Assembly: GCF_001584335.1 (NCBI RefSeq)
Contig: NZ_LSBB01000005.1
Coordinates: 1 to 62,052 of the forward strand
Length of the DNA stretch: 62,052 bases
Direction: 5' to 3'
From: Bacillus atrophaeus
GTDB taxonomy: Bacteria; Bacillota; Bacilli; Bacillales; Bacillaceae
In this document: one piece after another, positions 37,705-48,730 of the stretch
Layout: each line of letters opens with the position of its first letter
Position numbering within the stretch: position 1 is the first letter of the stretch
Notes under the pieces: model-generated
Told to the model about the DNA's origin: nothing
What the model saw: only the letters and a program-made list of their open reading frames with translations
The model's database searches: none
Position numbers and translations under genes: made by a program

Positions 37705-38523
37705 TCACGGAAAACGAGGGAACTGTCCGAAATCAGGATCGCGTTTTTCCTTAAAGGAGTCACGGCCTTCTTTTGCTTCATCTGTTGTGTAGTAAAGAAG
37801 AGTGGCGTCCCCTGCAAACTGCTGGATTCCGGCAAGTCCGTCTGTATCCGCGTTAAACGCAGCTTTGAGAAAACGGAGAGCGGTCGGGCTTTTCTCAAGC
37901 ATTTCTTCACACCATTTAATCGTTTCTTCTTCAAGCTTCTCTAAAGGAACAACCGTGTTGACAAGACCCATTTCCAAAGCGTCCTGGGCGTTGTATTGAC
38001 GGCATAGGTACCAAATTTCACGCGCTTTTTTGTGTCCGACGATACGCGCTAAGTAGCCTGAGCCATAACCTGCATCAAAGCTTCCCACTTTAGGGCCTGT
38101 TTGTCCGAAGATCGCGTTATCAGCGGCGATTGTTAAATCACAGACAATATGAAGTACATGGCCTCCGCCGATTGCATAGCCAGAAACCATGGCTACGACA
38201 GGTTTAGGGATTACCCGGATTAAACGCTGTAGGTCCAGAACGTTAAGGCGCGGGATTTGGTCGTCACCGACGTAGCCTCCATGGCCGCGCACTTTCTGAT
38301 CTCCGCCTGAACAAAATGCTTTGTCTCCCGCACCTGCAAGGACAATGACACCGATATTTGAGTCATCTCTCGCGTAAGCAAACGCGTCGATCATTTCCGA
38401 CACCGTTTTAGGGGTGAACGCATTATGTACCTCTGGTCGATTAATTGTTATTTTGGCAATGCCGTTATACGTTTCATACAAAATTTCATCATATTTTCGT
38501 TCGCTTTTCCATTCTGCAGCCAT
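37705..38523 (-). CDS. menB: 1,4-Dihydroxy-2-naphthoyl-CoA synthase MenB
   Basis: The 272-residue crotonase-fold enzyme closes the naphthoquinone ring from OSB-CoA. The oxyanion motif [10 protein letters not shown] near residue 82, the bicarbonate/active site region [11 protein letters not shown] near 125 and the conserved [12 protein letters not shown] near 153 are intact. Confidence 0.96.
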   Translation of the reverse strand: MAAEWKSERKYDEILYETYNGIAKITINRPEVHNAFTPKTVSEMIDAFAYARDDSNIGVIVLAGAGDKAFCSGGDQKVRGHGGYVGDDQIPRLNVLDLQRLIRVIPKPVVAMVSGYAIGGGHVLHIVCDLTIAADNAIFGQTGPKVGSFDAGYGSGYLARIVGHKKAREIWYLCRQYNAQDALEMGLVNTVVPLEKLEEETIKWCEEMLEKSPTALRFLKAAFNADTDGLAGIQQFAGDATLLYYTTDEAKEGRDSFKEKRDPDFGQFPRFP

Positions 38524-38599
38524 TATATGACCTCCTCTATTTTACATATGAGCCCGGCAATATCAGGCTCACTTTTTCACGTTAAGTAAGCACAAAGTA

Positions 38600-39430
38600 T
38601 TATGCTTTCTCAGACGATAAAAATTCACTTACTATTTTACCAAAAAAACGCGGCTGTTCCACATGAACCGTATGCCCGGCCTGTTTGACAATCTTAATTT
38701 TACTGTAAGAAAGCCGTTCATGCACCTTTTTATTGATGCCGCAAAATTTTTCGTCCCATTCTCCGCAAATGAGAAGAACCGGAGCGGTTATTTGCTCTAA
38801 TTTGTCCCACCAGGAAGGCTGGGAACCGGTTCCCATTCCCGTTAAACTGTTGGCAAGACCAATGGGACTATTTTGCAGGCGCCCTCTTCGTATAACATCC
38901 CGTTTGCTTTCATCAAGCAAACGCTGGGAGGAAAACAGAGGAATGCTTTCCCAATAATCAACGAAAGACACAATGCCATCTCTTAAAATAGAATCAGCAA
39001 GCTTTCGATCCTTCATGATTCTGGCTTTCCGTTCCTCAAGTGTTCTCAAACCAGGCGTGGTGCTTTCCAGCACAAGCGCGGCCACACGTTCAGGGAATGT
39101 TACGGCAAAAGAATAAGCAAGCCTTCCTCCCATAGAGTAACCAATAAGTTTCACTTTGTGAAGTTTTAATTGGTTAAAAATCTCGGCAAGGTCAGAAACT
39201 TGCCGGCTCGTGCTATATCTGCGCCCATCGATAGGCGCGTCTGTTTCCCCATGCCCTAAACAATCAATCTTCACCAAACGTGATTCAGGGAACATTGCAT
39301 CAAGAAACGTCCAGGAATCTTTACTGCCGGTGAATCCGTGCAGACAAACGACAGCCTCAGAAGCATTCGGATTGTGATCGCTCACAGCGTAACAAACGCC
39401 GTCTGAGACTGTAATCTTTACAGTTCCCAT
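38600..39430 (-). CDS. menH: SHCHC synthase MenH (alpha/beta hydrolase)
   Basis: The 276-residue alpha/beta hydrolase eliminates pyruvate from SEPHCHC. Catalytic triad: Ser in GYSMGG near residue 98, Asp in CGEWDEKF and His in AGHTVH. Its start overlaps menD by 13 bases. It is followed by menB after 76 bases. Confidence 0.92.
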   Translation of the reverse strand: MGTVKITVSDGVCYAVSDHNPNASEAVVCLHGFTGSKDSWTFLDAMFPESRLVKIDCLGHGETDAPIDGRRYSTSRQVSDLAEIFNQLKLHKVKLIGYSMGGRLAYSFAVTFPERVAALVLESTTPGLRTLEERKARIMKDRKLADSILRDGIVSFVDYWESIPLFSSQRLLDESKRDVIRRGRLQNSPIGLANSLTGMGTGSQPSWWDKLEQITAPVLLICGEWDEKFCGINKKVHERLSYSKIKIVKQAGHTVHVEQPRFFGKIVSEFLSSEKA

Positions 39431-41157
39431 TCTTTTTTCACTTCCTGCACAACCGAATTCAGCAAATCACGATGGAGCTGCACCCTTGACTGGCGATCCG
39501 TTTTGATTTCTATAATATGAAGCCCGGGCTCATCTGCTTGAGGCGCGTATGATTGGCGGAATTCTTCCCATGACTCCGGACATGAATACGTCCCTCCGTA
39601 GAGAGCGGCGGCATGCTTAAAGTCAAGGCCCGTCGGAGTGCCGAACAAATCTTCAAAATGCGTTTGTTCGGATGACTGCGGCAGAAAAGAGAAAATTCCT
39701 CCGCCATCATTGTTAACAAGAATGACGGTAAGCGGGATTCCAAGTTTCTTCCCGGCTAAAAGACCGTTTAAGTCATGATAAAAAGACAAATCTCCAATCA
39801 CAAGCGTTACCGGCGCTTTTGTCCCTTCACAAACACCCATAGCTGAAGATACGACACCATCTATCCCATTAGCGCCGCGATTCGCGTAAATTCGGAACTG
39901 GCGGTCTTGTTTTTCAAAAAACGTATCCACGTCACGAATCGGCATACTGTTTCCGACAAACAGCGAGCTGTTTTCCGGAATGAGATGCTGAAGCTGTCTG
40001 TACAGATTTCCTTCAAATGAGATTTCCTCACTGCTTACGGACTGAAGATGATATCGGAACCGTTGATTGACAAATTGCCATTTCTCCAGCCATTCAGCCG
40101 GTCTGTTTTCAAATCCGTCCGACAATAAGGCATCGGCAAACGCCCCAGCATTGCTGTGAATCATGTAAGCACTCGTGTGCGTCGGGTCTCTCCAGCCGCC
40201 GTCCTCATCTATTATAATCTGCTGAATATCCGAATCTTCCTTCAGCCATAAAAATAGCGGCTTTGAAACGGGCATCGGCCCAAAACGGATCACAACATCC
40301 GGACGCAAAACTGCTTTCAGTTCGTCGTCCTTTAAAAACGAATCATAGGCGTCGATCACCATTGACTTGTCATGAGCGCCTGTTCGCAGGTTAGACAGCG
40401 GATCGGCTAAAATCGGATACTGTAACGCATCAGAAAGGGCAAGAATATGCTCTTTTTCAGTTTCGCCTTGTATTTCTCCGCAGACGATCATCCCTTTTTC
40501 AGCATCAGCCAGAATCGCCTTGATATCAGACAAAGAATCATTATCAACTGAGTGTGTCCCCGTTTTAACAGACACATGGCTTCCCGTTCGTTTTCTCTCA
40601 AACGGATGATCAGAGAGATCTGGCATAAGCGGCTCTCGCAGCGGCACATTCACATGAACCGGCCCCATCGGCCGCTTGCCGGCTTCCCCTGCGGCACGGC
40701 TTGCCAGCGTCCGAATATAACGGAGCATATGGGGATCATTTTCTGGCAGAGCCGAGTCTGTGAAAAACTTAACAAAGTTACCGAATAAGAAGTGCTGATC
40801 AATCGCCTGCGGTGCTCCCACCTCGCGCAGTTCGTGCGGCCGATCAGCAGTCAACACAATAATCGGAACCCTCGAATAATGGGCTTCAATCACAGCAGGA
40901 TAAAAATTAGCAGCTGCCGTGCCTGATGTGCAAATAAGCATCACGGGCCGCTGCTGCGCTTTTGCCAGTCCCAGGGCGAAAAATGCGGCGGACCTTTCGT
41001 CAATCTGGACATGAACATGAATATCCGGATGGGCAGCAGCCAGAATCGCCAAAGGAGTTGATCTTGAACCAGGACAAATGACAGCGTCCGTCACCCCTGA
41101 CAAGGCAAATTCATCAATAAAACTTCCAATATAATGTGTGATCGGATTCACTGTCAA
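39418..41157 (-). CDS. menD: SEPHCHC synthase MenD
   Basis: The 579-residue thiamine diphosphate enzyme condenses isochorismate with 2-oxoglutarate. The activating Glu lies in the N-terminal domain (QIDERSAAF near residue 53) and the ThDP/Mg motif VNNDGGGIF near 455. It overlaps menF by 4 bases and menH by 13. Confidence 0.95.
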   Translation of the reverse strand: MTVNPITHYIGSFIDEFALSGVTDAVICPGSRSTPLAILAAAHPDIHVHVQIDERSAAFFALGLAKAQQRPVMLICTSGTAAANFYPAVIEAHYSRVPIIVLTADRPHELREVGAPQAIDQHFLFGNFVKFFTDSALPENDPHMLRYIRTLASRAAGEAGKRPMGPVHVNVPLREPLMPDLSDHPFERKRTGSHVSVKTGTHSVDNDSLSDIKAILADAEKGMIVCGEIQGETEKEHILALSDALQYPILADPLSNLRTGAHDKSMVIDAYDSFLKDDELKAVLRPDVVIRFGPMPVSKPLFLWLKEDSDIQQIIIDEDGGWRDPTHTSAYMIHSNAGAFADALLSDGFENRPAEWLEKWQFVNQRFRYHLQSVSSEEISFEGNLYRQLQHLIPENSSLFVGNSMPIRDVDTFFEKQDRQFRIYANRGANGIDGVVSSAMGVCEGTKAPVTLVIGDLSFYHDLNGLLAGKKLGIPLTVILVNNDGGGIFSFLPQSSEQTHFEDLFGTPTGLDFKHAAALYGGTYSCPESWEEFRQSYAPQADEPGLHIIEIKTDRQSRVQLHRDLLNSVVQEVKKEWEL

Positions 41158-42569
41158 TGCCTGTCACCTCCTAAAGCAGAGATCATCGGCTTTAATTTGA
41201 TTTGTGTTTCTTCATACTCTGCTTGCGGATCTGAGTCAGCGACAATGCCGCATCCCGCAAATAAACGGGCTTGGCTGTCTGCAATAAGGCCCGACCGGAT
41301 GGCAACTGCAAATTCGCCGTTATCCTGGCTGTCAATCCAGCCCACCGGGGACGCATACCAGCCTCGGGACATCGGCTCAAGTTTTCTTATGACTTCCACG
41401 GCCTTTTCCCGAGGTGCCCCGCCCAAAGCCGGAGTAGGATGAAGTTTTTTAATTAAGTCAAACATGGAATCCGAATGATTAAGCTGTCCGACAATCGGCG
41501 TATATAAATGCTGAACGTTTTTCGTCTTATACAGTTCAGGACCATCTGGTTTTTCGACGGTGTCACAGCTTGATAAAAAAGCATCATGAATCATATTGAC
41601 CACGATATCATGCTCTAATAAGTTCTTCTCATCGTTTAACAATTCAAGCTCCATTTCGCGGTCCTCTTCCGGATCAGCTCCGCGTTTGATTGAGCCTGCC
41701 AGACAAGAAGACATCACACGTGTTCCTTCTTTCTTAATCAGCCTTTCAGGTGACGCCCCGACAAAGCTTTTGTTTCCTTCTTCTACAGCGAAAATATAAC
41801 TCGTTTTTTGATCCTTCAGCAGTTTGCGAAGCACGCTGTGAACTCGGACAGACCTGTCGAACGTCAGCTTCACCTCGCGGGCAAGCACTACCTTGTCATA
41901 CTGGCCCTCTTTAATTTCATCTGTTGCGGTTTTAACCGCTTTGAGCCAATCTTCCCGGTCAAGTTCCTCAGTCTGCGTGATATTTGCCTGCGCCTCTTCA
42001 TCTAAAGAAGAAACCGCGATATTGTCCGCAAACGATTGTAAGCTTGCCAATACATCTTCCGCCTGCTCGTTTTGGCTGACCCATTGATTGACCGTCAAAA
42101 ATTGTCCGTCATCCGTTTTCGTCAGCATAAGCGACGGAACAAAGAAATTGCCTTCAGAAAAATGATCCCACTCATCCCCTCTTGTTTCCAGAGGATCGAA
42201 GGAAAAACCTCCGAATAAAACAGGCCCTACCGCTGCCTGCTGCAGTTTTTCTTCATCATGAATATGAAAAGCCGTCTTTTTAAAGCGCTCCCATTCTTCA
42301 AAAACCACGTGATACCGCTCATCGTTTTTTTCATCCGTCCGGAAAACAGCTTCTTTGCCAAGACCGACTATTGTCAATTCACTATCTGGTTCTGACCAAA
42401 AAAATCGTTTACCCTTATATTTTTTTGCTCCGTAATTGAAAAATGATAGAGGGTCCAGAGACTCAATTCGTCTCGAATAGCTTAATAAGACAGCATGGTT
42501 GACTTGTTTGGCTTTATGTAATGCAAAAGGAACTTCCTCTCGGAAAGTACGCTGCACTGTTGTCACCAT
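41154..42569 (-). CDS. menF: Isochorismate synthase MenF
   Basis: The 471-residue chorismate-utilising enzyme commits chorismate to menaquinone. C-terminal motifs: [31 protein letters not shown] and HPTPALGG, the catalytic core of the anthranilate/isochorismate synthase family. ATG 42569 is chosen since TTTGGAGGAA precedes it and it gives the family length; the open frame continues to 42656. First gene of the men operon. Confidence 0.93.
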   Translation of the reverse strand: MVTTVQRTFREEVPFALHKAKQVNHAVLLSYSRRIESLDPLSFFNYGAKKYKGKRFFWSEPDSELTIVGLGKEAVFRTDEKNDERYHVVFEEWERFKKTAFHIHDEEKLQQAAVGPVLFGGFSFDPLETRGDEWDHFSEGNFFVPSLMLTKTDDGQFLTVNQWVSQNEQAEDVLASLQSFADNIAVSSLDEEAQANITQTEELDREDWLKAVKTATDEIKEGQYDKVVLAREVKLTFDRSVRVHSVLRKLLKDQKTSYIFAVEEGNKSFVGASPERLIKKEGTRVMSSCLAGSIKRGADPEEDREMELELLNDEKNLLEHDIVVNMIHDAFLSSCDTVEKPDGPELYKTKNVQHLYTPIVGQLNHSDSMFDLIKKLHPTPALGGAPREKAVEVIRKLEPMSRGWYASPVGWIDSQDNGEFAVAIRSGLIADSQARLFAGCGIVADSDPQAEYEETQIKLKPMISALGGDRH

Positions 42570-42859
42570 GAGACATTCCTCCAAAATCCGTAAAATGCTT
42601 TTAATACAATACACCTGTGATTTCATTGTGTCAACAACACAGATCGAGCAGTCCAAAATACCTGCCTTACTTATTATAAACCTAATTGCTCAAATGAAAA
42701 AGAAACAAACCTGAAATTTCTTCACCCTTGCTTAGCAATAATTATATCTGCTTCTTCCGAAAGGAAAATCCACCATATTTCTCCTTCTCTTTCTCATGAA
42801 AGTTCTCGCAAAAATCGTTCATACTAAAGGTAGCACGACAGAGAAACGAGGCGATCAAT

Positions 42860-43579
42860 TTGCTTACAAATGAACAACTGCAGCACCTGAAAAAAGAACT
42901 CGAACAGACAAAACAAGATATTTTAAACCGATTCAAAGACAATGACCATTTTCAATTGAATTCTGCATTTCCGTATGATTCATGGGGCGAGCTCTCAGCA
43001 TATGACAACCACCCCGGCGATCAAGCGACAGAGCTTTACGAACGGGAAAAAGACATTGCCCTTGATTTACATGAAAGAGAGCATCTTCGGGACATTGAAC
43101 ATTCTTTACAAGCAATAGAAAACGGCACCTACGGAATCTGTGAAGCCAGCGGAAAGGAAATTCCGTTTGAACGTCTTGAGGCGCTTCCGACCGCTACAAC
43201 ACTTGCTGAATATTCTTCACAAGATACAGTTTCTAAAGACCGGCCCATCGAAGAGGAAACACCATTCGGGCAATTCGAGTTTGACAGCGATGAAGAAATA
43301 AGAGCGCCCTACGACAGTGAGGATGCATATCAAGACGTCGAAAAATACGGGAACTCACAAACCCCGCAAGACATGGAAAATCCGCCGCTCAGCTATGATG
43401 ATATGACGATGAACGCTGAGGAAAATATCGGCAATACAGAATCATATGAAAACTTTATCGCGACAGATATAACAGGTAAAGAAATAACAGTGTATCCAAG
43501 CAGAGCACATGAACGCTATGAAGAAGAACTTGATGAAGAGGGTATCATGACAACATTTGGTGATCTGCACGCTGATTAA
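42860..43579 (+). CDS. yteA: YteA, DksA/TraR-type protein
   Basis: The 239-residue protein has an N-terminal coiled coil (residues about 1-80) followed by a DksA-like C4 domain in which only one Cys remains (YGICEASGKEIPFERL), so no zinc finger can form. A long acidic tail follows. Family association is with sporulation genes and RNA polymerase secondary-channel binding; the role here is unproven. Start is TTG at 42860 with GAGGCG upstream. A strong terminator follows. Confidence 0.85.
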   Translation: MLTNEQLQHLKKELEQTKQDILNRFKDNDHFQLNSAFPYDSWGELSAYDNHPGDQATELYEREKDIALDLHEREHLRDIEHSLQAIENGTYGICEASGKEIPFERLEALPTATTLAEYSSQDTVSKDRPIEEETPFGQFEFDSDEEIRAPYDSEDAYQDVEKYGNSQTPQDMENPPLSYDDMTMNAEENIGNTESYENFIATDITGKEITVYPSRAHERYEEELDEEGIMTTFGDLHAD

Positions 43580-43608
43580 CCCCCGCTGCGCCGGGGGTTT
43601 TATATTTT
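43578..43608 (+). terminator. Terminator of yteA
   Basis: The stem AACCCCCG / CGGGGGTTT is followed by a T-rich tract. Confidence 0.85.
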
Positions 43609-43743
43609 TCCTCCTCCCTAACCATCCTGCGTCCAGCCATTATTTTCTCCAATCCTTATATAGGCGGAAAACCGAATCACGAAACAGCTCTTTTTTAATA
43701 GGATACTATATATGACCAGTCATCTTGTAAAGGAGCTCAGGCG

Positions 43744-45030
43744 ATGAAAATTTGCGTGGTTGGCGCCGGATATGTCGGCTTAACCTTATCAGCGGCATTA
43801 GCATCAATCGGACATCAAATCATTTGCACAGACAAAGATACTTATAAAATTGAACGGCTGAATAACGGGGACATTCCCTTCTACGAACCTGGGCTCTCCG
43901 ATGCAGTGAAAAGCTCCAAAAATCTAACGTTTAGCTCCCTCGTAAAAGAAAGCATAGCCGAATGTGCGGTTATTTTTATTGCTGTCGGAACACCTTCTCT
44001 TTCAAACGGTACAGTGGATGTCACGGCTCTTGACCACGTCCTGACAGATATCAGCCAATCCATCAGATCCTATAAAACCATTATCACAAAAAGCACCGTT
44101 CCCCCAGGGACAAATGAAAAAATAGAAGAAGACCTGATTGCCTCCGGTGTTTCTCAATCCATGTTTGCCGTTGTCTCCAACCCAGAATTTTTGAGAGAAG
44201 GAAACGCGCTGTACGACATGCTGCATCCGGATAAAACCATCATCGGCGTAAAAAAAGGAGATGACGTGTCTGTCGGCATCGTGCAGTCGATTTACAAACA
44301 CATAGACGCGCCATATATCATTACAAGCTTAACCGGAGCAGAGCTGATAAAGTATGCCAGCAACTACTTTTTGGCTGCTAAAATTTCTTTTATTAATGAA
44401 ATGGCGCGAATTTGTGAGGCATATGAGACTGATGTGTCAGACATTTCCCGAGCCATCGGATTGGACCCCAGAATCGGCAAAGACTTTTTACAGGCAGGCA
44501 TCGGCTACGGAGGATCATGCTTTCCAAAGGATTTACAGGCCCTTCAATATGCGGCGGCTGAAAAAAGGGTTGATACAGACTTGCTGCGCGCCGTCCAGCT
44601 CGTTAACGATACGCAATTAGATCTTTATGTAGAAAAAATCAAGGAGCATTTTGAAACCCTTCATCATAAAAAAGCCGCGGTGCTGGGGATCTCCTTCAAA
44701 CCGAACACTGATGACATCAGAAACTCCCAAGCCGTCCGGCTGATGGAAAGACTGATACAGCTTGGATGTGACGTTCATGCCTATGACCCGGAAGCAGAAA
44801 TCCCCCCCTCGCTGCAAAACAAGGTGACCCAGCATAGCCAAGCCATGGACGCGATATCTGAGAGCGATTTTTTATTTTTGGCGACAGAGTGGCCCGAGTT
44901 TTTGACACTTAATTGGACCGAAGCGGCTGAAAAAATGAAGGGCCGTCTGATTATAGATGGACGGAATGTGTTAAATAAAGAGCTGCTGAGTGCTTGCGGA
45001 TTAATCTGTGCGGGAGTTGGCCTTCGATGA
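43744..45030 (+). CDS. ytcA: UDP-glucose 6-dehydrogenase-like YtcA
   Basis: The 428-residue nucleotide-sugar dehydrogenase has the Rossmann motif GAGYVGLT at residues 7-14 and the catalytic Cys in GYGGSCFPKDLQ near residue 257; the substrate-binding segment ASNYFLAAKISFINE is intact. It oxidises a UDP-sugar (UDP-glucose to UDP-glucuronate in family members). First of a three-gene operon with ytcB and ytcC; AAAGGAG precedes the ATG. It probably supplies a spore-surface polysaccharide. Confidence 0.92.
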   Translation: MKICVVGAGYVGLTLSAALASIGHQIICTDKDTYKIERLNNGDIPFYEPGLSDAVKSSKNLTFSSLVKESIAECAVIFIAVGTPSLSNGTVDVTALDHVLTDISQSIRSYKTIITKSTVPPGTNEKIEEDLIASGVSQSMFAVVSNPEFLREGNALYDMLHPDKTIIGVKKGDDVSVGIVQSIYKHIDAPYIITSLTGAELIKYASNYFLAAKISFINEMARICEAYETDVSDISRAIGLDPRIGKDFLQAGIGYGGSCFPKDLQALQYAAAEKRVDTDLLRAVQLVNDTQLDLYVEKIKEHFETLHHKKAAVLGISFKPNTDDIRNSQAVRLMERLIQLGCDVHAYDPEAEIPPSLQNKVTQHSQAMDAISESDFLFLATEWPEFLTLNWTEAAEKMKGRLIIDGRNVLNKELLSACGLICAGVGLR

Positions 45031-45974
45031 AAATCCTAGTGACAGGAGCGGCCGGCTTTATCGGCTCCCACCTTTGTGAAGAGCTGCTGAAAGACAAAGA
45101 GAATACGGTTAAAGGCGTCGATGATATGATCGGCCCGACTCCTTTTTGGTTAAAACTGAAAAACATTGAAACATTATTAGAAGAAAAACGATTTACATTT
45201 GTTAAGGAAAATCTGTTAACAGCAGATCTTTCTCACCTGCTGGCAGACATTGATGCAGTCTATCACTTAGCCGCGATACCCGGCGTTCGCACAAGCTGGG
45301 GCGATCAATTTCACCCTTATGTGCATCACAATATCCTGGCTTTGCAAAGACTGCTGGAAGCCTGTAAACAACAACCTTTAAAAGCATTTATTTTCGCCTC
45401 CACCTCTTCAGTTTACGGTGAAAAACTTGGCAAAGTAAGCGAGGACGCCGAGCTGCACCCCTTATCTCCATATGGCGTGACAAAATTGACCGGGGAAAAA
45501 CTTTGCCGCGTCTATCAAAAAAGCTTTAACCTTCCTGTGATCACACTCCGTTTTTTCACAGTATACGGTCCGAGACAACGGCCTGACATGGCGTTTCACC
45601 GCTTCATCAAACAGCACCTTGACCAAAAACCGCTCACGGTCTACGGAGACGGGCGGCAGATCAGGGATTTCACATTTATCGAAGACTGTGTAAAAGGCTC
45701 GGCGGCCGTTCTTCAGCGGCAGAACCTCATTGGAGAAACGCTCAATATCGGCGGAACCGAACAGGCATCAGTGCTGGAAGTTATATCCCTGCTTGAAGAG
45801 ATTTCCGGAACAAAAATCCGTTTGACATTTTCAGACAGAGTATCCGGTGAGCCGAGCCGAACATGGGCTGATATCTCAAAAGCAAAACAAGCCTTGAATT
45901 ACGCTCCCGCCATATCATTGAAAGACGGATTGGCGAAAGAATTCGCATACCTCCAGTCCGTTTATGCGAGGTGA
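45027..45974 (+). CDS. ytcB: NAD-dependent sugar epimerase YtcB
   Basis: The 315-residue extended SDR enzyme has GAAGFIGSH at residues 7-15 and the catalytic Ser/Tyr/Lys set (SSVYG, YGVTK). It resembles UDP-glucuronate 4-epimerases. ATG 45027 overlaps the ytcA stop (ATGA). With YtcA it would convert UDP-glucose to UDP-galacturonate (inference). Confidence 0.9.
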   Translation: MKILVTGAAGFIGSHLCEELLKDKENTVKGVDDMIGPTPFWLKLKNIETLLEEKRFTFVKENLLTADLSHLLADIDAVYHLAAIPGVRTSWGDQFHPYVHHNILALQRLLEACKQQPLKAFIFASTSSVYGEKLGKVSEDAELHPLSPYGVTKLTGEKLCRVYQKSFNLPVITLRFFTVYGPRQRPDMAFHRFIKQHLDQKPLTVYGDGRQIRDFTFIEDCVKGSAAVLQRQNLIGETLNIGGTEQASVLEVISLLEEISGTKIRLTFSDRVSGEPSRTWADISKAKQALNYAPAISLKDGLAKEFAYLQSVYAR

Positions 45975-45977
45975 ATT

Positions 45978-47207
45978 GTGTTGAAACTTGCTTTTATTTG
46001 CACAGAAAAACTGCCGTCTCCCGCGATACGCGGAGGAGCGATTCAAATGATGATCGACGGCGTGGCACCTTATTTTAGCAGCAGATATGAACTGACCATT
46101 TACTCCATAGAAGATCCCGATCTCCCGCAACAAGAAACGAAAAATGGCGTACGCTATATTCATCTTCCAAAAAACCATTATCGCGAGGCCGTCGCAAATG
46201 AGCTGAGAAAGTCATCATTTGATCTGATTCATGTGTTCAACCGGCCTTTAAATGTTCCTTTATACAAAAAGGCCGCACCGAACAGCCGAGTCGTGCTCAG
46301 CCTGCATAATGAGATGTTTTCCGAAAAAAAACTGACTTTCGCCCAAGGCAAAGAGGTGATCAAACATGTGTCCATGATCACAACCGTCAGTACATTTATT
46401 AAGCAAACTGTCATCGAACGGTTTCCGGAAGCCAAAGAAAAAATAAAAGTCGTATACTCCGGTGTTGATCTCCCTTCCTATCCGCCGGTGTGGACAATAA
46501 AAGGGGCAAGAATCAGGGAGGAATACCGCAAGAAATACGAATTAGAAGATAAAAAAGTCATATTATTCGCAGGCAGGTTAAGTCCGACTAAAGGGCTTCA
46601 TCTTTTAATCCATAGCATGAAACGCATCTTGGAGCAGCATAAAAACGCCGTTTTGGTCATAGCCGGGGGGAAATGGTTTAGTGACGACGGAGTGAATCAA
46701 TACGTGGCGTTTTTGCGTAAACTCGCGAAACCTTATAAAGAACACGTCCTCTTCACCAATTTTATTCCCGCAAATGAAATTCCAAACCTCTTTTTAATGG
46801 CGGATGTATTTGTATGCAGTTCCCAATGGAATGAACCGCTCGCGCGGGTGAATTATGAAGCGATGGCCGCCGGGACGCCTTTAATCACCACCAACCGCGG
46901 CGGAAACGGCGAAGTGGTTAAACATGAAGTGAACGGTCTTGTGATTGAAAACTATGATAAACCTTCATCGTTCGCAAAAGCGGTTGACAAGGTCTTCACG
47001 AATATGAATTTATCGAAAAAAATAGCAAGAAACGGCCGAAACCGGGTTGAAGCCTCTTTCACCTTTCTCCACGCCGCTAAAAGGCTCGATGCGGTTTATC
47101 AATCCGTCCTGCAACCATTAAATGAACAGTATCTGCCTCCCCTGCTGAATCAAAACCTAGATGTAAGCTTTTCAAAACAGGTTTTCACTGCATCAAAATC
47201 AAAATAA
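45978..47207 (+). CDS. ytcC: Glycosyltransferase family 4 YtcC
   Basis: The 409-residue GT-B glycosyltransferase has the N-terminal acceptor motif RGGAIQ near residue 17, donor-site segments FAGRLSPTKG near 198 and PLARVNYEAMAAGTP near 287. It starts 3 bases after ytcB; GTG 45978 or TTG 45981 is the start. It is clearly paralogous to CotSA, encoded 1.5 kb away on the other strand. Confidence 0.9.
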   Translation: MLKLAFICTEKLPSPAIRGGAIQMMIDGVAPYFSSRYELTIYSIEDPDLPQQETKNGVRYIHLPKNHYREAVANELRKSSFDLIHVFNRPLNVPLYKKAAPNSRVVLSLHNEMFSEKKLTFAQGKEVIKHVSMITTVSTFIKQTVIERFPEAKEKIKVVYSGVDLPSYPPVWTIKGARIREEYRKKYELEDKKVILFAGRLSPTKGLHLLIHSMKRILEQHKNAVLVIAGGKWFSDDGVNQYVAFLRKLAKPYKEHVLFTNFIPANEIPNLFLMADVFVCSSQWNEPLARVNYEAMAAGTPLITTNRGGNGEVVKHEVNGLVIENYDKPSSFAKAVDKVFTNMNLSKKIARNGRNRVEASFTFLHAAKRLDAVYQSVLQPLNEQYLPPLLNQNLDVSFSKQVFTASKSK

Positions 47208-47212
47208 GAAGT

Positions 47213-47239
47213 GCCCGTATCTTCAGATGCGGGCTCTTC
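47213..47239 (+). terminator. Terminator of ytcABC
   Basis: The stem GCCCGTATC / GATGCGGGC is followed by TCTTC. Confidence 0.65.
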
Positions 47240-47243
47240 ACAT

Positions 47244-47274
47244 TAAAAAAAGGCATAAATGCCGTTTATGCCTC
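47244..47274 (-). terminator. Terminator of the cotSA-cotS-ytxO operon
   Basis: The stem AGGCATAAA / TTTATGCCT is followed by a T7 run on the minus strand. Confidence 0.85.
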
Positions 47275-47287
47275 ACCGCTTACTTGA

Positions 47288-47659
47288 TTATCTTTCCCCT
47301 TTGACGATACTGGAAATCCATGGAGACACAATGCCCTTACCCGGAAGGTGAGTGACAGCTGTTCTTTTATCTCGAGATTTGTTTTTAGGAGGAGCCTTCC
47401 TCTTCTTCTCTTTGCGGGGCGGAGCTGAAGCTTGGTTTCCCGATTTTTTTGAAGACTTTTTCTTGCCTGAATGGGGCGGAGCTGCCGCGCTTGGAAACTC
47501 TTTTAATCTGCCGGCCATAGAAAAACGTTCCTCTGAAGCATCATCGTCTGAACCTGTTTCCGTTTCATGTGACTGCCATCCCATAGACCCCGGCGGTGTA
47601 AATACAAATGAGTCTAAATCCAGCTTGGAAATGGAGGCAGCATCTCGTTTACTTCTCAT
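47288..47659 (-). CDS. ytxO: Spore coat-associated basic protein YtxO
   Basis: The 123-residue low-complexity protein has an acidic/Ser-rich first half and a Lys/Arg/Pro-rich middle (KKKSSKKS, RKEKKRKAPPKNK), typical of coat assembly proteins. It shares the ytxO position next to cotS in B. subtilis. Its ATG lies 1 base after the cotS stop. It may bind acidic polymers or be cross-linked; not shown. Confidence 0.75.
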   Translation of the reverse strand: MRSKRDAASISKLDLDSFVFTPPGSMGWQSHETETGSDDDASEERFSMAGRLKEFPSAAAPPHSGKKKSSKKSGNQASAPPRKEKKRKAPPKNKSRDKRTAVTHLPGKGIVSPWISSIVKGER

Positions 47660-47660
47660 A

Positions 47661-48725
47661 TCAGCTCACTCCCTGCTGTGATTTGATGTCTTTAAAAAGT
47701 GCCGGAAGCTGCTGTAAAAAATCTTCCTTTGAATGCTCAACAGAAATCATATTCTGCAATGCCCAATTGTATTTTTCATCAGACCATGATTTCTTCTGTT
47801 TTAAATAGTATTTATGGGCAATCGCACAAAATAAATGAGGAAACGCTAAGTCAATCCATAGGATCTCATATTGTTTTTCTGTGAGAGGATAAACCGCGTC
47901 GTAGGATCGAAGAAGCGATACCATGAGTTCGGTATCCCAAACCGATAGCTTCACCATCAATTTATTGAACAGTATCCGTAAATCTCTTGAAGGCAAATCG
48001 TATGTGATGGAGTGCAGCTCCTTCAGAAAAGGTTCGCCGTCGACTTCCGTTAAACGCGCCAAGGTAAAATCCTGAAAACAGAATCCGCCGTTTTTGAGCG
48101 TTTCTTTTGTCCATTCCTCGTAGTCAGAGGCGTCTAGCCTGCGGAGAGCTTCTTTGCCTCTCGCCAGCATTTTATCGGCATGCAATAAAAAGGTTTGAGA
48201 AAACGGATCATCTGGAAAAGAGGATGCAATCTGCATATTTCCTTCCAACTCCTGCAGCTTCCACCGATATAATTTATTCCATTTGCCCAGCCTGCTTCTT
48301 TTCTTGCTTTCATCCGAGCAAACATATCCCTTGGCCGCATGATGGAAGCGGCCTGCGAACTCCATGATTTTTTTCATTTGCTCTGTATTGTAATAGATCA
48401 TTTCTTTTCCCGGCACTTTATCATAAAGGCTATAAGAAATGTGGTCCGCTCCTATACAGCTTCCCCCGTTTTTTGTTTTATGAAGGGGAGCGATTGGCAG
48501 CCCCTTCTCCTGTAAATGAGCGTGTGCCTGAGTAATAAACAGCATACGTTCAGGCTTTATTTGCGCTTCCTTTAACATTTTCGGCCCTTTGTCGGTTTCG
48601 ATTTCCCAAATCTTGCGTCCGCTTTTGTTTGACTTCAGCGCGACATGCTCAACCTGAAACGGATAATAGGCCAGGACATCGTGTATCAGTTTTTCTTCAT
48701 GCTCTTTTTGGTACAATATGTTCAC
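47661..48725 (-). CDS. cotS: Spore coat protein CotS
   Basis: The 354-residue protein belongs to the CotS family, which has a kinase-like (choline kinase/APH) fold. A degenerate catalytic region lies at GGFCFQDFTLARL (HxD replaced by FQDF), so phosphotransfer is doubtful. It is made in the mother cell and deposited in the spore coat. It lies 5 bases after cotSA. It is paralogous to CotI, encoded divergently beyond cotSA. Confidence 0.92.
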   Translation of the reverse strand: MNILYQKEHEEKLIHDVLAYYPFQVEHVALKSNKSGRKIWEIETDKGPKMLKEAQIKPERMLFITQAHAHLQEKGLPIAPLHKTKNGGSCIGADHISYSLYDKVPGKEMIYYNTEQMKKIMEFAGRFHHAAKGYVCSDESKKRSRLGKWNKLYRWKLQELEGNMQIASSFPDDPFSQTFLLHADKMLARGKEALRRLDASDYEEWTKETLKNGGFCFQDFTLARLTEVDGEPFLKELHSITYDLPSRDLRILFNKLMVKLSVWDTELMVSLLRSYDAVYPLTEKQYEILWIDLAFPHLFCAIAHKYYLKQKKSWSDEKYNWALQNMISVEHSKEDFLQQLPALFKDIKSQQGVS

Positions 48726-48730
48726 CCCTT

